A DNA stretch of 64,000 nucleotides from Caulifigura coniformis (GCF_007745175.1 NZ_CP036271.1:2128154-2192153); one strand, 5' to 3'. Positions 1 to 9,533 are shown, numbered from the stretch's first letter. Program-made: numbers and translations. The notes: a model not told the origin generated them from the letters alone.

Positions 1-1
1 C

Positions 2-658
2 GACTACGGCGAGAATTTCTACTGCCTGCTGGAGTTCCTCCGCGTCGAAGCCGGCTACGACCGCGACGCGTGGCACATGCAGCCACTGATGATCGTCCAC
101 GAGGTCCTCTGCCGGGCCGAAATGAAGGAAGCGGCCAGGCTCTGGGAAACGACGTACGAAGTGCAGACGGCCGACATCGCCGCGCAGCACCTTGAAGACC
201 TCAAGGAACTGCAGCAGGAATACGGCATGCGGATGCCGGTGATCGCGGACCATCTCAACCAGCGCTTCGTGAAACCGCTGGCCGTGAACCGGATGGTCGC
301 CCTGATCCAGCCGTCGGTTGCCGACGCCCGCGAAGGGAAGTTCGATTCCTCGTCGTTCACCGAGCTGTCTCAGGAAATCGATGCGTATCTGAAAGACTCG
401 TGGGGGTCGGGCATCGACGTCCCCGGCTGGATCCGGACGCTCGACAAGGAAGTCCACGAAGCGACCGATCCCGAAGAGGGGGGCCGGCCCGGCGCGGAAG
501 CGGACATCCAGCTGCCGGAAATCCTGCTGACCCTCGCCGACTTCCGCGATCAGCTCAAGCGATGGAAAGAAACGGTTCGGTCCAATCGCAGCCGGTCTTC
601 CGGGGAAACCGGCCGGCGTCCGCCGCGCGGGCGACGTGGCCGGAAGCCTCGCGATTAA
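2..658 (+). CDS. Hypothetical protein, 3' part of a gene cut by the window edge
   Basis: The frame is open from the first complete codon at base 2, so the start lies outside the window. The visible 218 residues are mostly helical and charged, with no signal peptide or membrane segment in view. The last 35 residues are strongly basic and rich in Arg, Gly and Ser (RRPPRGRRGRKPRD at the end), which would suit nucleic-acid or membrane contact. I do not recognise the family. The stop at 656-658 lies 31 bases before the next start on the same strand, so the two genes may be cotranscribed. Confidence 0.7.
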   Translation, partial: DYGENFYCLLEFLRVEAGYDRDAWHMQPLMIVHEVLCRAEMKEAARLWETTYEVQTADIAAQHLEDLKELQQEYGMRMPVIADHLNQRFVKPLAVNRMVALIQPSVADAREGKFDSSSFTELSQEIDAYLKDSWGSGIDVPGWIRTLDKEVHEATDPEEGGRPGAEADIQLPEILLTLADFRDQLKRWKETVRSNRSRSSGETGRRPPRGRRGRKPRD

Positions 659-689
659 TCGTCCGTTCAAACGCGCAGGGAGGTGCGGG

Positions 690-2093
690 ATGTGGAGCGT
701 AGGAGTCCGGGCGTTCGGCTGTCTGGCGTCGTTTATGGCAGCGGCAGTGCTGCTGTCTGCGTCACACCTGTCCGCGGCCGAGTACCACGTCGGCCCCGAC
801 CAGCCGATCAAACGCCTCGAAATGGCCCCCTTCGCACGGCTGCAGGCGGGCGACCTCCTCGCCATCCACTGGCGGCCCGATCCTTACCGCGTGAAGTGGG
901 TCCTCGCCTGTCGGGGAACGAAGGACAAGCCGATCGTCATTCGCGGCATCCCCGGCCCTGAAGGGCAGCTCCCCGTAATCGAGGCCGACGGAGCGATCAC
1001 CGGCACCGGACTCGACTACTGGAGCGGGCAGCGCGGCCTCATCAAGATCGGAGGCTCAAACATTCCGCCCGATGTCATTCCGGCCCACATCGTCATCGAA
1101 GGGCTGGAAGTCCGCGGTGCACGCCCGGGCCGGAACTTCTTCGGACGCGACGGGCTCCAGGAATACAGCGACGCCGCCAGTGCCATCTACATCGAGAAGG
1201 GCGAGCACATCACCATTCGCAGTTGCCGTCTGCACGACTGCGCCAACGGCTTCTTCACCGCCCCCGAATCGAGCGAGATTCTCGTCGAAGGCTGCCACAT
1301 CGAAGGCAATGGCCTCGAAGGAAGCGGCTTCCAGCATAACAGCTACACAGAAGCCGCCGGCATCATCTACCAGTTCAATCGCTTCGGCCCGTTGCGCGAC
1401 GGCTGCGGCGGCACGAACCTCAAGGATCGCTCGGCCGGAACGGTCGTTCGATACAACATCATCGAAGGGGGCAACCGGCAGCTCGACTTCGTGGAGTCGC
1501 AGGAAGGGGACACGATCAAGACCGATCCGCGTTACCACCAGGCATTCGTCTACGGCAACCTGCTGATCGAACCCAACAACGCCGGCAATCCGCAGATTGT
1601 CCACTTCGGAGGCGACAGCGGGCCGCAGGAAGATTTCCGGCAGGGACCGCTCTGGTTCTATCACAACACGGTCGTCTCGAAGCGGCGCACCAACACGACT
1701 CTGCTCCGTCTCTCGACGCAGCTGCAGAGCGCCGAGGTGTTCAACAACATCGTCTATGTCGAGGCCGAGGGCTCGCGACTGTCGATCCTCGACGAAACCG
1801 GAACCGCCCGCCTGCACCACAACTGGCTGAAGAAGGGCTACAAGGACTGCCACGGAACGCTCGCCGGAACGGTCACCGATTCCAGCAACATCACCGGCGA
1901 CGCTCCCGGCTTCCGCGACGCAGCGCAGCACGACTTCCGGCTCGTCGAATCATCCCCCGCCCGCCACGCGGGACAGCCGCTGCCGAACGCGCTCGCCGAG
2001 CAGCCGGTGAAATACGAACTTGTCCCTCCGTTCGGCTTCCGCAAGCGGCCCGCCGACGACCGGCCCGATCTCGGCGCCTTCGAGCTGCCGTAG
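690..2093 (+). CDS. Secreted right-handed parallel beta-helix protein (polysaccharide-lyase-like fold)
   Basis: This 467-residue protein begins with a signal peptide (hydrophobic stretch near residues 8-24, cleavage near LSAAEYHV). I chose ATG 690 because an AGGGAGGTG ribosome site ends five bases upstream; an upstream in-frame start at 636 would overlap the previous gene and lacks a site. From about residue 130 to 400 it has repeating short strands with regular Asn and Gly (HIVIEGLEVRG, HITIRSCRLHDC, EILVEGCHIEGN), typical of PbH1 beta-helix repeats. Such proteins are often polysaccharide lyases or glycan-binding proteins, but I cannot assign a substrate or catalytic residues. An export role in glycan processing is inferred. 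Confidence 0.8.
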   Translation: MWSVGVRAFGCLASFMAAAVLLSASHLSAAEYHVGPDQPIKRLEMAPFARLQAGDLLAIHWRPDPYRVKWVLACRGTKDKPIVIRGIPGPEGQLPVIEADGAITGTGLDYWSGQRGLIKIGGSNIPPDVIPAHIVIEGLEVRGARPGRNFFGRDGLQEYSDAASAIYIEKGEHITIRSCRLHDCANGFFTAPESSEILVEGCHIEGNGLEGSGFQHNSYTEAAGIIYQFNRFGPLRDGCGGTNLKDRSAGTVVRYNIIEGGNRQLDFVESQEGDTIKTDPRYHQAFVYGNLLIEPNNAGNPQIVHFGGDSGPQEDFRQGPLWFYHNTVVSKRRTNTTLLRLSTQLQSAEVFNNIVYVEAEGSRLSILDETGTARLHHNWLKKGYKDCHGTLAGTVTDSSNITGDAPGFRDAAQHDFRLVESSPARHAGQPLPNALAEQPVKYELVPPFGFRKRPADDRPDLGAFELP

Positions 2094-2133
2094 CAACGCG
2101 ATTCCCGTCCGGCGCAGTACACAACAAAAGAAA

Positions 2134-2169
2134 GCGTTGCCGACGGCTGGGAGGGGGAGTCGGCAACGC
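2134..2169. terminator. Bidirectional terminator hairpin between convergent genes
   Basis: An 11-bp perfect stem (2134-2144 GCGTTGCCGAC with 2159-2169 GTCGGCAACGC) surrounds a 14-base loop. It lies between the stop of the beta-helix gene and that of the DUF4142 gene, which converge. AAAG precedes it and CTTGT follows, so U-runs are weak in both directions. Confidence 0.7.
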
Positions 2170-2198
2170 CTTGTGACGATCGCGTTCTCGATGGCGCG

Positions 2199-3074
2199 TC
2201 ACTTCTTCGAATGCGCCTCCTTCCCCAGGTCGTTCATCAGCTTCTCCAGGTGATCCTTGTGCGTCTTGGTCGTTTCCTGGGCTTTCAACGTCCATTCCGA
2301 AAGGTCGCTCGAAGCTTCTTCACCCGCCGCCTTCAGCGTCGCGAGCATGCCAATGTGCGCTCCAAGCTGCTGGCCGAGAAACGCCTGGTCGAATTCGTGA
2401 CCTTCGTACTTAGTCAGCTCTGCACGACTCAGAACGAGGCACTGCTCATGGGTCCGGACCGCCATCCGGTGCATCTTCGCCATCAGGTTGTTCTGGCCTC
2501 CGTGGGCCGGGGCGTTCTCCGCATCGGCCGGCACCTTGAGCGCTTCGCGGCTGTTTGCTGCGCCTCGGATTTCCGCCTGATCGGTCGTCAGCTGTGCGTT
2601 CGCCCCGTGAGGTGAAGCGAACTCCTTCAGTTCGCCGATCGCCTTCTCGTGATCCTTGATCATCGTCTGGGCGAGTTCTTTTACGGCCTCGCTCTTCGTT
2701 CGTTCCATGCCGAACTTCAGCAGAGCGATTTCGCCCTGATTGCCCAGGATCAGGCAGTCCGCCACATGGGAGTCGAACCGGTTCTCGGCGGTTTGCCCCG
2801 GCCGGCCACGACGGTTGGCCTGGCGGGCACGCCCCTCCTGGCTCGGAACCTCATTCCGTGGTGCAGACGCCCCGGGTGCAAAGGAATTTGACCCCTGTGC
2901 CGCAGCCGGCGGCTGAGTCCGATCTCGTTCACGCGTCTGGTTCTGATCAGCTCCCTGGATCTGCGTCGTCTGGCCGGGGCGCTGCGGCGAACCGGGCTGC
3001 GGACTCCCGACCTGCTGGGCCGGAACGGAACTGGCGGCAAGCATGGCCGCAATTGCGGTAGTGGAGCGCAACAT
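2199..3074 (-). CDS. Secreted DUF4142 (ferritin-like four-helix) protein
   Basis: The 291-residue product has a signal peptide (MLRSTTAIAAMLAASSVPAQQ), a low-complexity Gln/Pro/Arg-rich linker (about residues 22-100), and a helical domain to the end. The helical part (FDSHVADCLILGNQGEIALLKFG, then KELAQTMIKDHEKAIGELK) matches DUF4142, a ferritin-like family of unknown role found in exported and stress-related proteins. ATG 3074 is preceded by AGGAG at eight bases, so the start is well supported. The C terminus is basic (HSKK). It appears monocistronic and ends at the shared hairpin. A function cannot be deduced; metal binding is not evident from obvious ligand clusters. Confidence 0.8.
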   Translation of the reverse strand: MLRSTTAIAAMLAASSVPAQQVGSPQPGSPQRPGQTTQIQGADQNQTRERDRTQPPAAAQGSNSFAPGASAPRNEVPSQEGRARQANRRGRPGQTAENRFDSHVADCLILGNQGEIALLKFGMERTKSEAVKELAQTMIKDHEKAIGELKEFASPHGANAQLTTDQAEIRGAANSREALKVPADAENAPAHGGQNNLMAKMHRMAVRTHEQCLVLSRAELTKYEGHEFDQAFLGQQLGAHIGMLATLKAAGEEASSDLSEWTLKAQETTKTHKDHLEKLMNDLGKEAHSKK

Positions 3075-3426
3075 GATCGGAACTCCTGTTTCAGGGCGCC
3101 GGCAGGAGGCAAGAACGTTGTTTCAAGGTGAGGCGGCTCTCGAGCCGCAACCGCCCGGCGCGACCCCTGCCGACCGCGCCGGGCGCAGTCCTGATCTCGC
3201 CGGAAGACGAGAAGCGGCCTGCAATGGATATGCCGCCTCCACCCGGCCCAAGGGCAAAGAACGACCTCCTCGGCCCATTCACCCCGTTCGAACGTTGAGA
3301 TTCCGCAGCGCAGAAAGAATCTGCCCCACTGGCCACGCAAACTGGGAACAAGGCACCTCGGCCCCTGAGTGGCGTTCGCTGGGGCAGCAGCGTGTTCGCC
3401 GGAGAATCGCCCGGCCGACCTGAGAC
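3075..3426. other. Intergenic region upstream of the DUF4142 gene
   Basis: No convincing ORF, RNA or repeat is visible in these 352 bases. The region separates two minus-strand units and should hold the DUF4142 promoter. Confidence 0.5.
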
Positions 3427-3567
3427 TCAGAAGACGTCAAACCACGAGGACGGATCCCAGATGCCTCCATCGGACTCGCCTTCGCCCTGCTTGTCCGAAC
3501 GTGGGCAGACGCACCACGCCGTGATTCCAATTCCCAGCCACAGCAGGACGATCAAGAACCACACCAT
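3427..3567 (-). CDS. Small single-pass membrane protein (46 aa), hypothetical
   Basis: The minus-strand ORF starts at ATG 3567 and encodes 46 residues. Residues 2-20 form a clear hydrophobic helix (WFLIVLLWLGIGITAW), followed by CVCP and an acidic, Gly-rich tail ending in WFDVF. A GAGGTGAT ribosome site lies about four to eleven bases upstream, and it contains the stop codon of the preceding tiny ORF, which suggests translational coupling. I do not recognise the family. Good initiation signal, membrane composition and pairing support it being real; its small size leaves doubt. Confidence 0.5.
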   Translation of the reverse strand: MVWFLIVLLWLGIGITAWCVCPRSDKQGEGESDGGIWDPSSWFDVF

Positions 3568-3572
3568 GGCGA

Positions 3573-3671
3573 TCACCTCATCATCGACTCAATGAAGCTC
3601 CGGATTCGCCAGAACAAGGCGACGCAGAGGGCCGTGATCAGCAGGACTCTCCAGGTCGGGGTTCCGAACAT
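3573..3671 (-). CDS. Tiny membrane protein (32 aa), hypothetical, coupled to the downstream 46-aa ORF
   Basis: ATG 3671 is preceded by GGAGG six bases upstream, an ideal ribosome site. The 32-residue product has one hydrophobic stretch (VLLITALCVALFW, residues 9-21) flanked by Arg residues and ends IRSFIESMMR. Its TGA stop lies inside the ribosome site of the next ORF (start 3567), giving a tight two-gene unit. A competing ATG four bases upstream is in another frame, encodes a soluble Pro/Arg-rich peptide and is too close to the ribosome site. No family is recognised. Confidence 0.45.
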   Translation of the reverse strand: MFGTPTWRVLLITALCVALFWRIRSFIESMMR

Positions 3672-3941
3672 ACATTTCCTCCTGCCGATCAAACGCCCCG
3701 AAAAACGCGCGCGATCAAAGAATCGGACCTCGACTGCTCCGATTTTGAATCAGCGCAGACCCCTTCATAACAACGACTTGCGATTCGCGGCCGACGACCA
3801 TCCCGGAAACAGCGGGAAGTCCCGTGTGCCCCGTGATGGCGTCCCTGAAACCGGAATTCTCCGGGGACGACGCGGCGGGGTCTGAGGGACGCGGCTAAAG
3901 TGGGGGCCGCGCGTCCGCCTGGTTCGTTTCCGCAGCGATTG

Positions 3942-5054
3942 ATGTTTCGTTTCCACCTTGAAGCCGTCGACTCCGCCACCGGCGCCCGTGCCGGGCATTG
4001 GGAGACGCCGCATGGCGTCGTGGAAACGCCCGCGTTCATGCCCGTCGGAACCCGCGGCTCCGTCAAAGGACTCTGGCCCGAACAGCTCCGGCAAACCGGA
4101 GCGCAGAAAATCCTCGCCAACACCTATCACCTCGCACTGCGGCCGGGCGCGGAGGTGGTTCGCGATCTCGGCGGTCTCCACCGGTTCATGAACTGGGACG
4201 GCCCGATCCTCACCGACAGTGGCGGTTTCCAGGTCTTCAGCCTGTCGGGACTTCGGCGGATGGACGAACGGTCCGTCGTCTTCAAGTCGCATATCGACGG
4301 CAGCCTGCTCGAGCTCAGCCCCGAAAGCGCCATGAAGATCCAGGAGGATCTCGGGGCCGACTGCATCATGTGCCTCGACGAGTGCCCGCCCGCGACCGCC
4401 CCCGAGGAGAAGATCCAGGCGGCCGTCGACCTGACGACGCGCTGGGCCGCCCGCTGCCGCGACGCCCATCAGCGGGCCGACCAGGCGCTGTTCGGAATCG
4501 TGCAGGGGGGAGTCCTCCCGAGCCAGCGGGAACGCTCGGCCACAGCCCTCCTGCCGCTCGACTTCCCCGGCTATGCCATCGGCGGCCTGAGCGTCGGCGA
4601 AGCACCGGCGCAAATGTATGAAACAGTGGGCTTTACAACGCCCTTCCTGCCGCAGAACAAGCCGCGTTACCTGATGGGAGTCGGTCGGCCTGTCGACCTG
4701 ATCGAGTGCGTCACCCGCGGCATCGACCTGTTCGACTGCGTGATGCCCACGCGGAACGCCCGCAACGCCACCGCCTTCACCAGCCGTGGGCCGGTCAAGA
4801 TGCGGAACCTGGTTCATCAGCGTGACGAAGGACCTCTCGACCCGGACTGCTCCTGTCGGACCTGCACCCAGTTCAGCCGGGGCTACATCCGGCATTTGTT
4901 CATGGTCGAGGAGATGCTCGGCCCGATGATGCTCACGCTCCACAACCTCACGTTCTACCAGACCCTGATGCGTGATCTGCGGACGGCGATTAAGTCGAAC
5001 CGCCTCACGGAGTTTCGCGCGGAGCGTCTTGCTGCCCTCCGTGGCGAACTCTAG
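3942..5054 (+). CDS. tgt: Queuine/preQ1 tRNA-guanine transglycosylase
   Basis: This cytoplasmic enzyme replaces G34 in GUN-anticodon tRNAs with the queuosine precursor preQ1. At 370 residues it has the normal bacterial length. The TIM-barrel motif [11 protein letters not shown] gives active-site Asp92; the nucleophile Asp is near residue 265 in [16 protein letters not shown]. The zinc site C303-x-C305-xx-C308 with H334 has the spacing known for the family. I chose ATG 3942 because the family starts with residues like FRFHLEA and the upstream ORF extension is unrelated. The gene heads tgt-yajC-secDF, an arrangement conserved in many bacteria. Confidence 0.95.
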   Translation: MFRFHLEAVDSATGARAGHWETPHGVVETPAFMPVGTRGSVKGLWPEQLRQTGAQKILANTYHLALRPGAEVVRDLGGLHRFMNWDGPILTDSGGFQVFSLSGLRRMDERSVVFKSHIDGSLLELSPESAMKIQEDLGADCIMCLDECPPATAPEEKIQAAVDLTTRWAARCRDAHQRADQALFGIVQGGVLPSQRERSATALLPLDFPGYAIGGLSVGEAPAQMYETVGFTTPFLPQNKPRYLMGVGRPVDLIECVTRGIDLFDCVMPTRNARNATAFTSRGPVKMRNLVHQRDEGPLDPDCSCRTCTQFSRGYIRHLFMVEEMLGPMMLTLHNLTFYQTLMRDLRTAIKSNRLTEFRAERLAALRGEL

Positions 5055-5164
5055 GATACGCCCTTTCGATCCGGGGGGCTGGGCCGCCAGAAGGACGAGG
5101 TGCGTCCTGTCGGTGGGGTGGCTTCGTCACGGGTCGTCTGATCCTTTGAGCGACCGAACAAACA

Positions 5165-5566
5165 ATGTGGAACTGGCTGACGGTAGCGCTGGTCTTGGCG
5201 CAGGCTGGTGGTGAAGCGGCTCCGGCCGCGGCACCCGCAGCAGGCGAGGGAGCGGCGCAGCAACCTCCTGGCACGGGGAGCATGATCGGCTTCTTCGCCC
5301 CGATCCTGCTGGCCTTCATGGTCATGATGTGGATGAACAGTCGTCAGTCGCGAAAGGACCAGGATCGCAAGCGCAACCTGATCCAGTCGCTGAAGAAGAA
5401 CGACCAGGTCGTGACCATCGGCGGCATCATTGGAACCTTCGTCAGCAGGTCGGAAGACGGCCTCGAAGTCACCCTCCGCATGGTGGACGACTCGCGCATC
5501 AAGTTCCGGGCGGACGCCATTCGCGACGTGCTGTCGACTTCCGAAGCCGCTCACGAGAAGAGCTGA
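5165..5566 (+). CDS. yajC: Preprotein translocase accessory subunit YajC
   Basis: The 133-residue protein has one membrane helix (MIGFFAPILLAFMVMMWM, near residues 40-57), followed by the family hallmark NSRQSRKDQDRKRNLIQSLK and QVVTIGGIIGTF. YajC associates with SecDF at the inner membrane and assists SecYEG. It carries an unusual Ala/Pro/Gly-rich segment of about 25 residues before the helix, longer than in most YajC. The position between tgt and secDF agrees with the conserved operon. It is separated from tgt by 110 bases and from the secDF start by 50. Confidence 0.93.
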   Translation: MWNWLTVALVLAQAGGEAAPAAAPAAGEGAAQQPPGTGSMIGFFAPILLAFMVMMWMNSRQSRKDQDRKRNLIQSLKKNDQVVTIGGIIGTFVSRSEDGLEVTLRMVDDSRIKFRADAIRDVLSTSEAAHEKS

Positions 5567-5616
5567 CCCGTCGAAGCCCACTCCGCAGCGACAGAATCCA
5601 TCTCATTCAGAAGCAG

Positions 5617-8600
5617 ATGAACCCGGTCCTGAACACCGGACGGAGCATTCTCCCGATGAACGTGTTGTTGTGTGCACTGCTCGCGTGCACGGCCCTCCTT
5701 GGACAAGACCAGTCACCCGCCGGCACGGAGGCTCCTGCGGCAGCGGCTCCGGCCACGCAGGCCCCGGCCCCCGCGCCGATGACGCCCGCGGCCGAAACGC
5801 CCGCTGCTCCGGCGCCGGCCGCCGAACAGCCTCCGGCAGCCCCGGAGTCACAACCGGCCGCTTCGGCAACGCCCCCCGCTGCTCCTGCAGCAGCCCCTGC
5901 AACACCGCCGGCCGCTGCTGAAACGTCTCCGGCCACTCCCGCGGCGGCGACGACAGCTCCCGCCGAGCGGCCCGCCCTCGAGCCGGGCAAGCCCGATCCT
6001 GCCAAAACCTCGATCCCGGCCCCACGCGGAGTCGAGCAGCCCGAGGGCTTCGCCCCCGGCACCAGCGTCCCCACGGAAGTGAAGGGCTCCTGGGCCGGCC
6101 TGCTGCTGCTCCTCGAGGTTCTCGCCATTCTCGTCCTGCCGTTCATCGTCGGCAGCTTCATCGCACAGTCGCTGCGCGTGAAGGAAATGAGCTTCCGCAT
6201 CGGCCTCGTCCTGTTCGCGCTGACCATCGGTTTCGTTCCGTTCATCAACGCCCAGATCCGGACCGGCCACTGGCTTAACGCGATCAAGCTCGGAATCGAC
6301 CTCGCCGGCGGATCGAACATGGTGTTCGAAGTCGACAAGGCCGCTGCCAAGGCCGCCGGCAAGGAGAACATCACCGCCGACGTGATGGACAAGCTCGTCA
6401 GCCGCGTCTCCAAGCGAATCAACGCCGGCGGAACCGAGGAAATCACCGTCCGCCGCGTCGGAACCGACCGCATTGAAGTCATCGTCCCCAAGGCCAGCCA
6501 GGAACAGGTCGACGCAATCAAGCGCCGCATCGTCGACCTCGGCAGCCTCGAGTTCGACATCCTCGCCAACCGGTTCGATCACCAGGCGATCATTGCGCTG
6601 GCCGAACCCTCCCGCAACAACCCGGCCGTCAACGACATCTACCAGGACGACCGCCTCATCGCGAAATGGCGGCCGGTTGCGAAGATCGGCGACACCGACA
6701 AGCTCAAGCCTGTCGAACCGGATCCGTCGGTCGACGCGCCTGCCCGAACCGTCATTCGCGACGGCAAGGAAGTCAAAGAACTGCTCCTCGTCGTCGAACC
6801 TGATCCCAGGAAACGGATCACCGGCGACTTCCTCGTCCGCGCCACCGAACAGCTCAGCGAAGATGGCCCAGCCGTCGGGTTCACGTTCAACCAGTACGGC
6901 GGCTTCCTCTTCAACCAGCTGACGACGAAGTATCAGCCCCGCGAAGGTTCGCACCGCACGCGCCTCGCTATTCTTCTCAACGAAGAAGTCCATTCTGCGC
7001 CGACGATCAATGCCGTCATCGGCTCGAACGGCCAGATCTCAGGCCAGTTCACCTCCAAGGAGATTCAGGAACTGATCGGCGTCCTGAACGCAGGCGCCCT
7101 CGACGTTCCGCTGAACCGCAAGCCGGTGAACGAGTTCACGGTCAGCCCGTTGCTCGGGCAGGACATCCAGACCAAGGGCTACCGCGCCATGCTCATCTCG
7201 AGCATCTCGGTGTTCGTGGTAATGGCCGTCTACTACCGCAAGCTCGGCCTCATCGCCAACCTCTGCCTGATTGTGAACATTGTCCTGCTGATGGGCGTCA
7301 TGTCGCTCATCAACGCGACTTTCACCCTGCCCGGCCTCGCCGGCGTCGTGCTCACCATCGGTATGGCGGTCGACGCCAATGTGCTGATCTACGAACGCTT
7401 CCGCGAGGAAAAATCGAAGGGCAGCAGCCTGCGGATGACCATCCACAACGGCTTCCACAAGGCCCTCGCCACCATCGTCGACTCCAACCTCACGACGCTC
7501 ATCACGGCGGTCGTGCTCTATGTCGTCGGCACCGAGCAGGTTCGCGGCTTCGCCGTCTCGCTCTTCATCGGCATCGTCGTGAGCATGTTCACTGCCCTCT
7601 ACATGGGACGACTGCTGTTCGACCTCGCCGAACGCAAGCGATGGCTGACCGACATCAGCATGATGGAAGCCATCAAGGCGACCAACATCGCGTTCTCGAA
7701 GAAGACTCGCGTTTTTGCCGTTCTCTCCTGCTCGCTGATCGCCCTGGGCCTCGGGCTCGTGGCCTGGCGCGGCTCTGACAATCTCGACATCGACTTCCGC
7801 GGCGGCTCCATGGCCACCTTCCGGTTCGATGGCGAAACCCCCACCACCGACGAAATGCAGCAGCGGCTCGACGCGGCCTTCCAGGAAGCCGTCGCCGTCG
7901 AAACCCTGCAGACCGTCGACAATCCGCCCAAGACGCTCGTCCGCATCCGCTCGACCAAGGACGATGACAACGAAGTCAGCCGCCTCGTCGCCGAGGCGTT
8001 CAAGGACAGCCCCCAGAAGCTTATCCATCAGAGCCTCACGGCCGGCGCTGTCACCCGCATCGAGAACTCGACCACTCCTGAGTTCAAGGATGGTCACGAA
8101 GTGACGCTCACGTTCGACTCGCCGGTGTCGGCCTCGACCGCCAGCGAAGCCGTCGGAGAACAGCTGGCCGAGATCAAGGGAGCGGACGGCAAGCTGAAGT
8201 ATGCCGACGCTCTCTCCCTCGTGGCGGCGATCAATCCGGTCAATGCTCCGCAGTCGAAGGAAATCACCGTCCGGGCGAAATCCGTCGTCACCTCGGAAGA
8301 TCTTGCCGCGGCGGCCAGCAGCTATGCGAAGGCCGCTTCCGGCCGGCCGCTGTTCGAAGAACTCAACACCTTCGACCAGGCCGTGGCCAGCGAAACGCAG
8401 TGGATCGCCGTGACGGCGATCGTGGTCAGCATGCTGGCGACGATCCTGTACCTGTGGTTCCGGTTCCTCGCGGTCGACTTCGGACTGGCCGCTGTCGTGG
8501 CCGTGCTCCACGACATCTTCGCGGTTCTGGGACTCGTCACTCTTGCGTCGCTGGCCAGCAAGACGGCCATCGGCCAGTCGCTCGGACTGATCGACTTCAA

Positions 8601-8979
8601 GTTCAACCTGTCGCTCGTGGCGGCGTTCCTGACGATCGTCGGTTACTCGCTGAACGACACGATCGTCGTGTTCGACCGCATCCGTGAAGTCCGGGGCAAG
8701 AGCCCGACGGTCTCCAAGGAACTCGTCGACCGCGCCCTGAACGAAACCCTGAGCCGCACGTTGCTCACCGGCGTCACGACCCTCATCGTGATCTTCATCA
8801 TGTACGCCCTGGGCGGAGAAGGCCTGAAAGGCTTCGCGTTCTCCCTGTTCATGGGAATCATCATCGGCACCTACAGCTCGATGTTCATCGCGAGCCCGGT
8901 GCTGGTGTGGCTGATGAACCGGAAGATCAAAAAAGGAGGCCGGCCCGGAGCCGTCAGCACCAGGGCCGCCGCCCTCTAA
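5617..8979 (+). CDS. secDF: Protein translocase SecDF, fused SecD and SecF
   Basis: SecDF uses the proton gradient to pull exported proteins across the inner membrane. The 1120-residue protein contains a full SecD half (LGIDLAGGSNMVFEVD; six helices including the block around 7200-7640) and a SecF half (IDFRGGSMATFRF at about 7790; helices from 8400 to 8930). ATG 5617 is used; ATG 5656 directly before the hydrophobic NVLLCALLACTALLG is an alternative. Between the N-terminal helix and SecD lies an Ala/Pro-rich stretch of about 120 residues, not part of the SecD core. The gene ends an operon with tgt and yajC and is followed by a strong terminator. Confidence 0.95.
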   Translation: MNPVLNTGRSILPMNVLLCALLACTALLGQDQSPAGTEAPAAAAPATQAPAPAPMTPAAETPAAPAPAAEQPPAAPESQPAASATPPAAPAAAPATPPAAAETSPATPAAATTAPAERPALEPGKPDPAKTSIPAPRGVEQPEGFAPGTSVPTEVKGSWAGLLLLLEVLAILVLPFIVGSFIAQSLRVKEMSFRIGLVLFALTIGFVPFINAQIRTGHWLNAIKLGIDLAGGSNMVFEVDKAAAKAAGKENITADVMDKLVSRVSKRINAGGTEEITVRRVGTDRIEVIVPKASQEQVDAIKRRIVDLGSLEFDILANRFDHQAIIALAEPSRNNPAVNDIYQDDRLIAKWRPVAKIGDTDKLKPVEPDPSVDAPARTVIRDGKEVKELLLVVEPDPRKRITGDFLVRATEQLSEDGPAVGFTFNQYGGFLFNQLTTKYQPREGSHRTRLAILLNEEVHSAPTINAVIGSNGQISGQFTSKEIQELIGVLNAGALDVPLNRKPVNEFTVSPLLGQDIQTKGYRAMLISSISVFVVMAVYYRKLGLIANLCLIVNIVLLMGVMSLINATFTLPGLAGVVLTIGMAVDANVLIYERFREEKSKGSSLRMTIHNGFHKALATIVDSNLTTLITAVVLYVVGTEQVRGFAVSLFIGIVVSMFTALYMGRLLFDLAERKRWLTDISMMEAIKATNIAFSKKTRVFAVLSCSLIALGLGLVAWRGSDNLDIDFRGGSMATFRFDGETPTTDEMQQRLDAAFQEAVAVETLQTVDNPPKTLVRIRSTKDDDNEVSRLVAEAFKDSPQKLIHQSLTAGAVTRIENSTTPEFKDGHEVTLTFDSPVSASTASEAVGEQLAEIKGADGKLKYADALSLVAAINPVNAPQSKEITVRAKSVVTSEDLAAAASSYAKAASGRPLFEELNTFDQAVASETQWIAVTAIVVSMLATILYLWFRFLAVDFGLAAVVAVLHDIFAVLGLVTLASLASKTAIGQSLGLIDFKFNLSLVAAFLTIVGYSLNDTIVVFDRIREVRGKSPTVSKELVDRALNETLSRTLLTGVTTLIVIFIMYALGGEGLKGFAFSLFMGIIIGTYSSMFIASPVLVWLMNRKIKKGGRPGAVSTRAAAL

Positions 8980-9006
8980 GCCTCCCCGGCAAGTTCCAAA
9001 CGATGA

Positions 9007-9042
9007 AAGCACCCCGGCCGCTTCAAAGCGGCCGGGGTGCTT
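9007..9042 (+). terminator. Strong intrinsic-type terminator after secDF
   Basis: A 17-base perfect inverted repeat (9007-9023 with 9026-9042) begins 28 bases after the secDF stop. The stem is very GC-rich and its outer pairs are A/T. No long T-run follows. Confidence 0.75.
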
Positions 9043-9478
9043 CGCGTTTGACGACCTGTCCTTGTCTCCCTGCTGCGACGAGGGGTGGCCTCGATATTCC
9101 AATGGACTCGACGGGCGAGCGGCCAGCCTCAGCCGGCTGATCCACTCAGGCCGCAATCCCTGCCCGCCCTGCAAGGGCCTATACCACCACTGGCCGTCGT
9201 GAGATCGACAGCAAGAAGAGCGATCTCGCCCCCCATCTCCTCTCCTCTTCGTCGGGCGAGACGACCCATCGACCTGGGCCAACGTCGTGCGAACGAAATG
9301 CGGCCGTGGATCGACGCAGCGATCAAGCCGTTTTCATGGCTCCTCTACAGGCGATGGAGCGGTTCTCGATTCGCATTCGTCCGGTCATCGCCTGCGGATC
9401 CCGGAATACCGGTGTTGAAGCTGCTCGAGCGACGGAATCGGATCATCACGGCCTTCCCTCAGCGCGGCCCGGTGCAAA

Positions 9479-9513
9479 AAAAGGGACGCTGCCCTGAGGG
9501 CAGCGTCCCTTTT
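9479..9513 (-). terminator. Rho-independent terminator of the desaturase gene
   Basis: Arms 9479-9495 and 9497-9513 form a 17-base inverted repeat with the core AGGGACGCTGCCCT. Read on the minus strand, the stem ends in a run of seven T before GCACC, a classic U-tract. It lies 21 bases past the desaturase stop. Confidence 0.9.
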
Positions 9514-9533
9514 GTCAGTTCAATCAACGGTTC

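Larger units (their letters stand above)
8980..9533. other. Convergent intergenic region with a terminator at each end
   Basis: These 554 bases lie between the secDF and desaturase stops, which converge. The terminators at 9007-9042 and 9479-9513 face each transcript. I see no credible gene or RNA in the roughly 430 bases between them. Confidence 0.6.

Noticed and set aside
7039-9282. 747-codon open frame antisense to secDF
   Set aside because: It follows the reverse complement of a strongly conserved gene in a GC-rich genome. The product is charged and has no domain signal.
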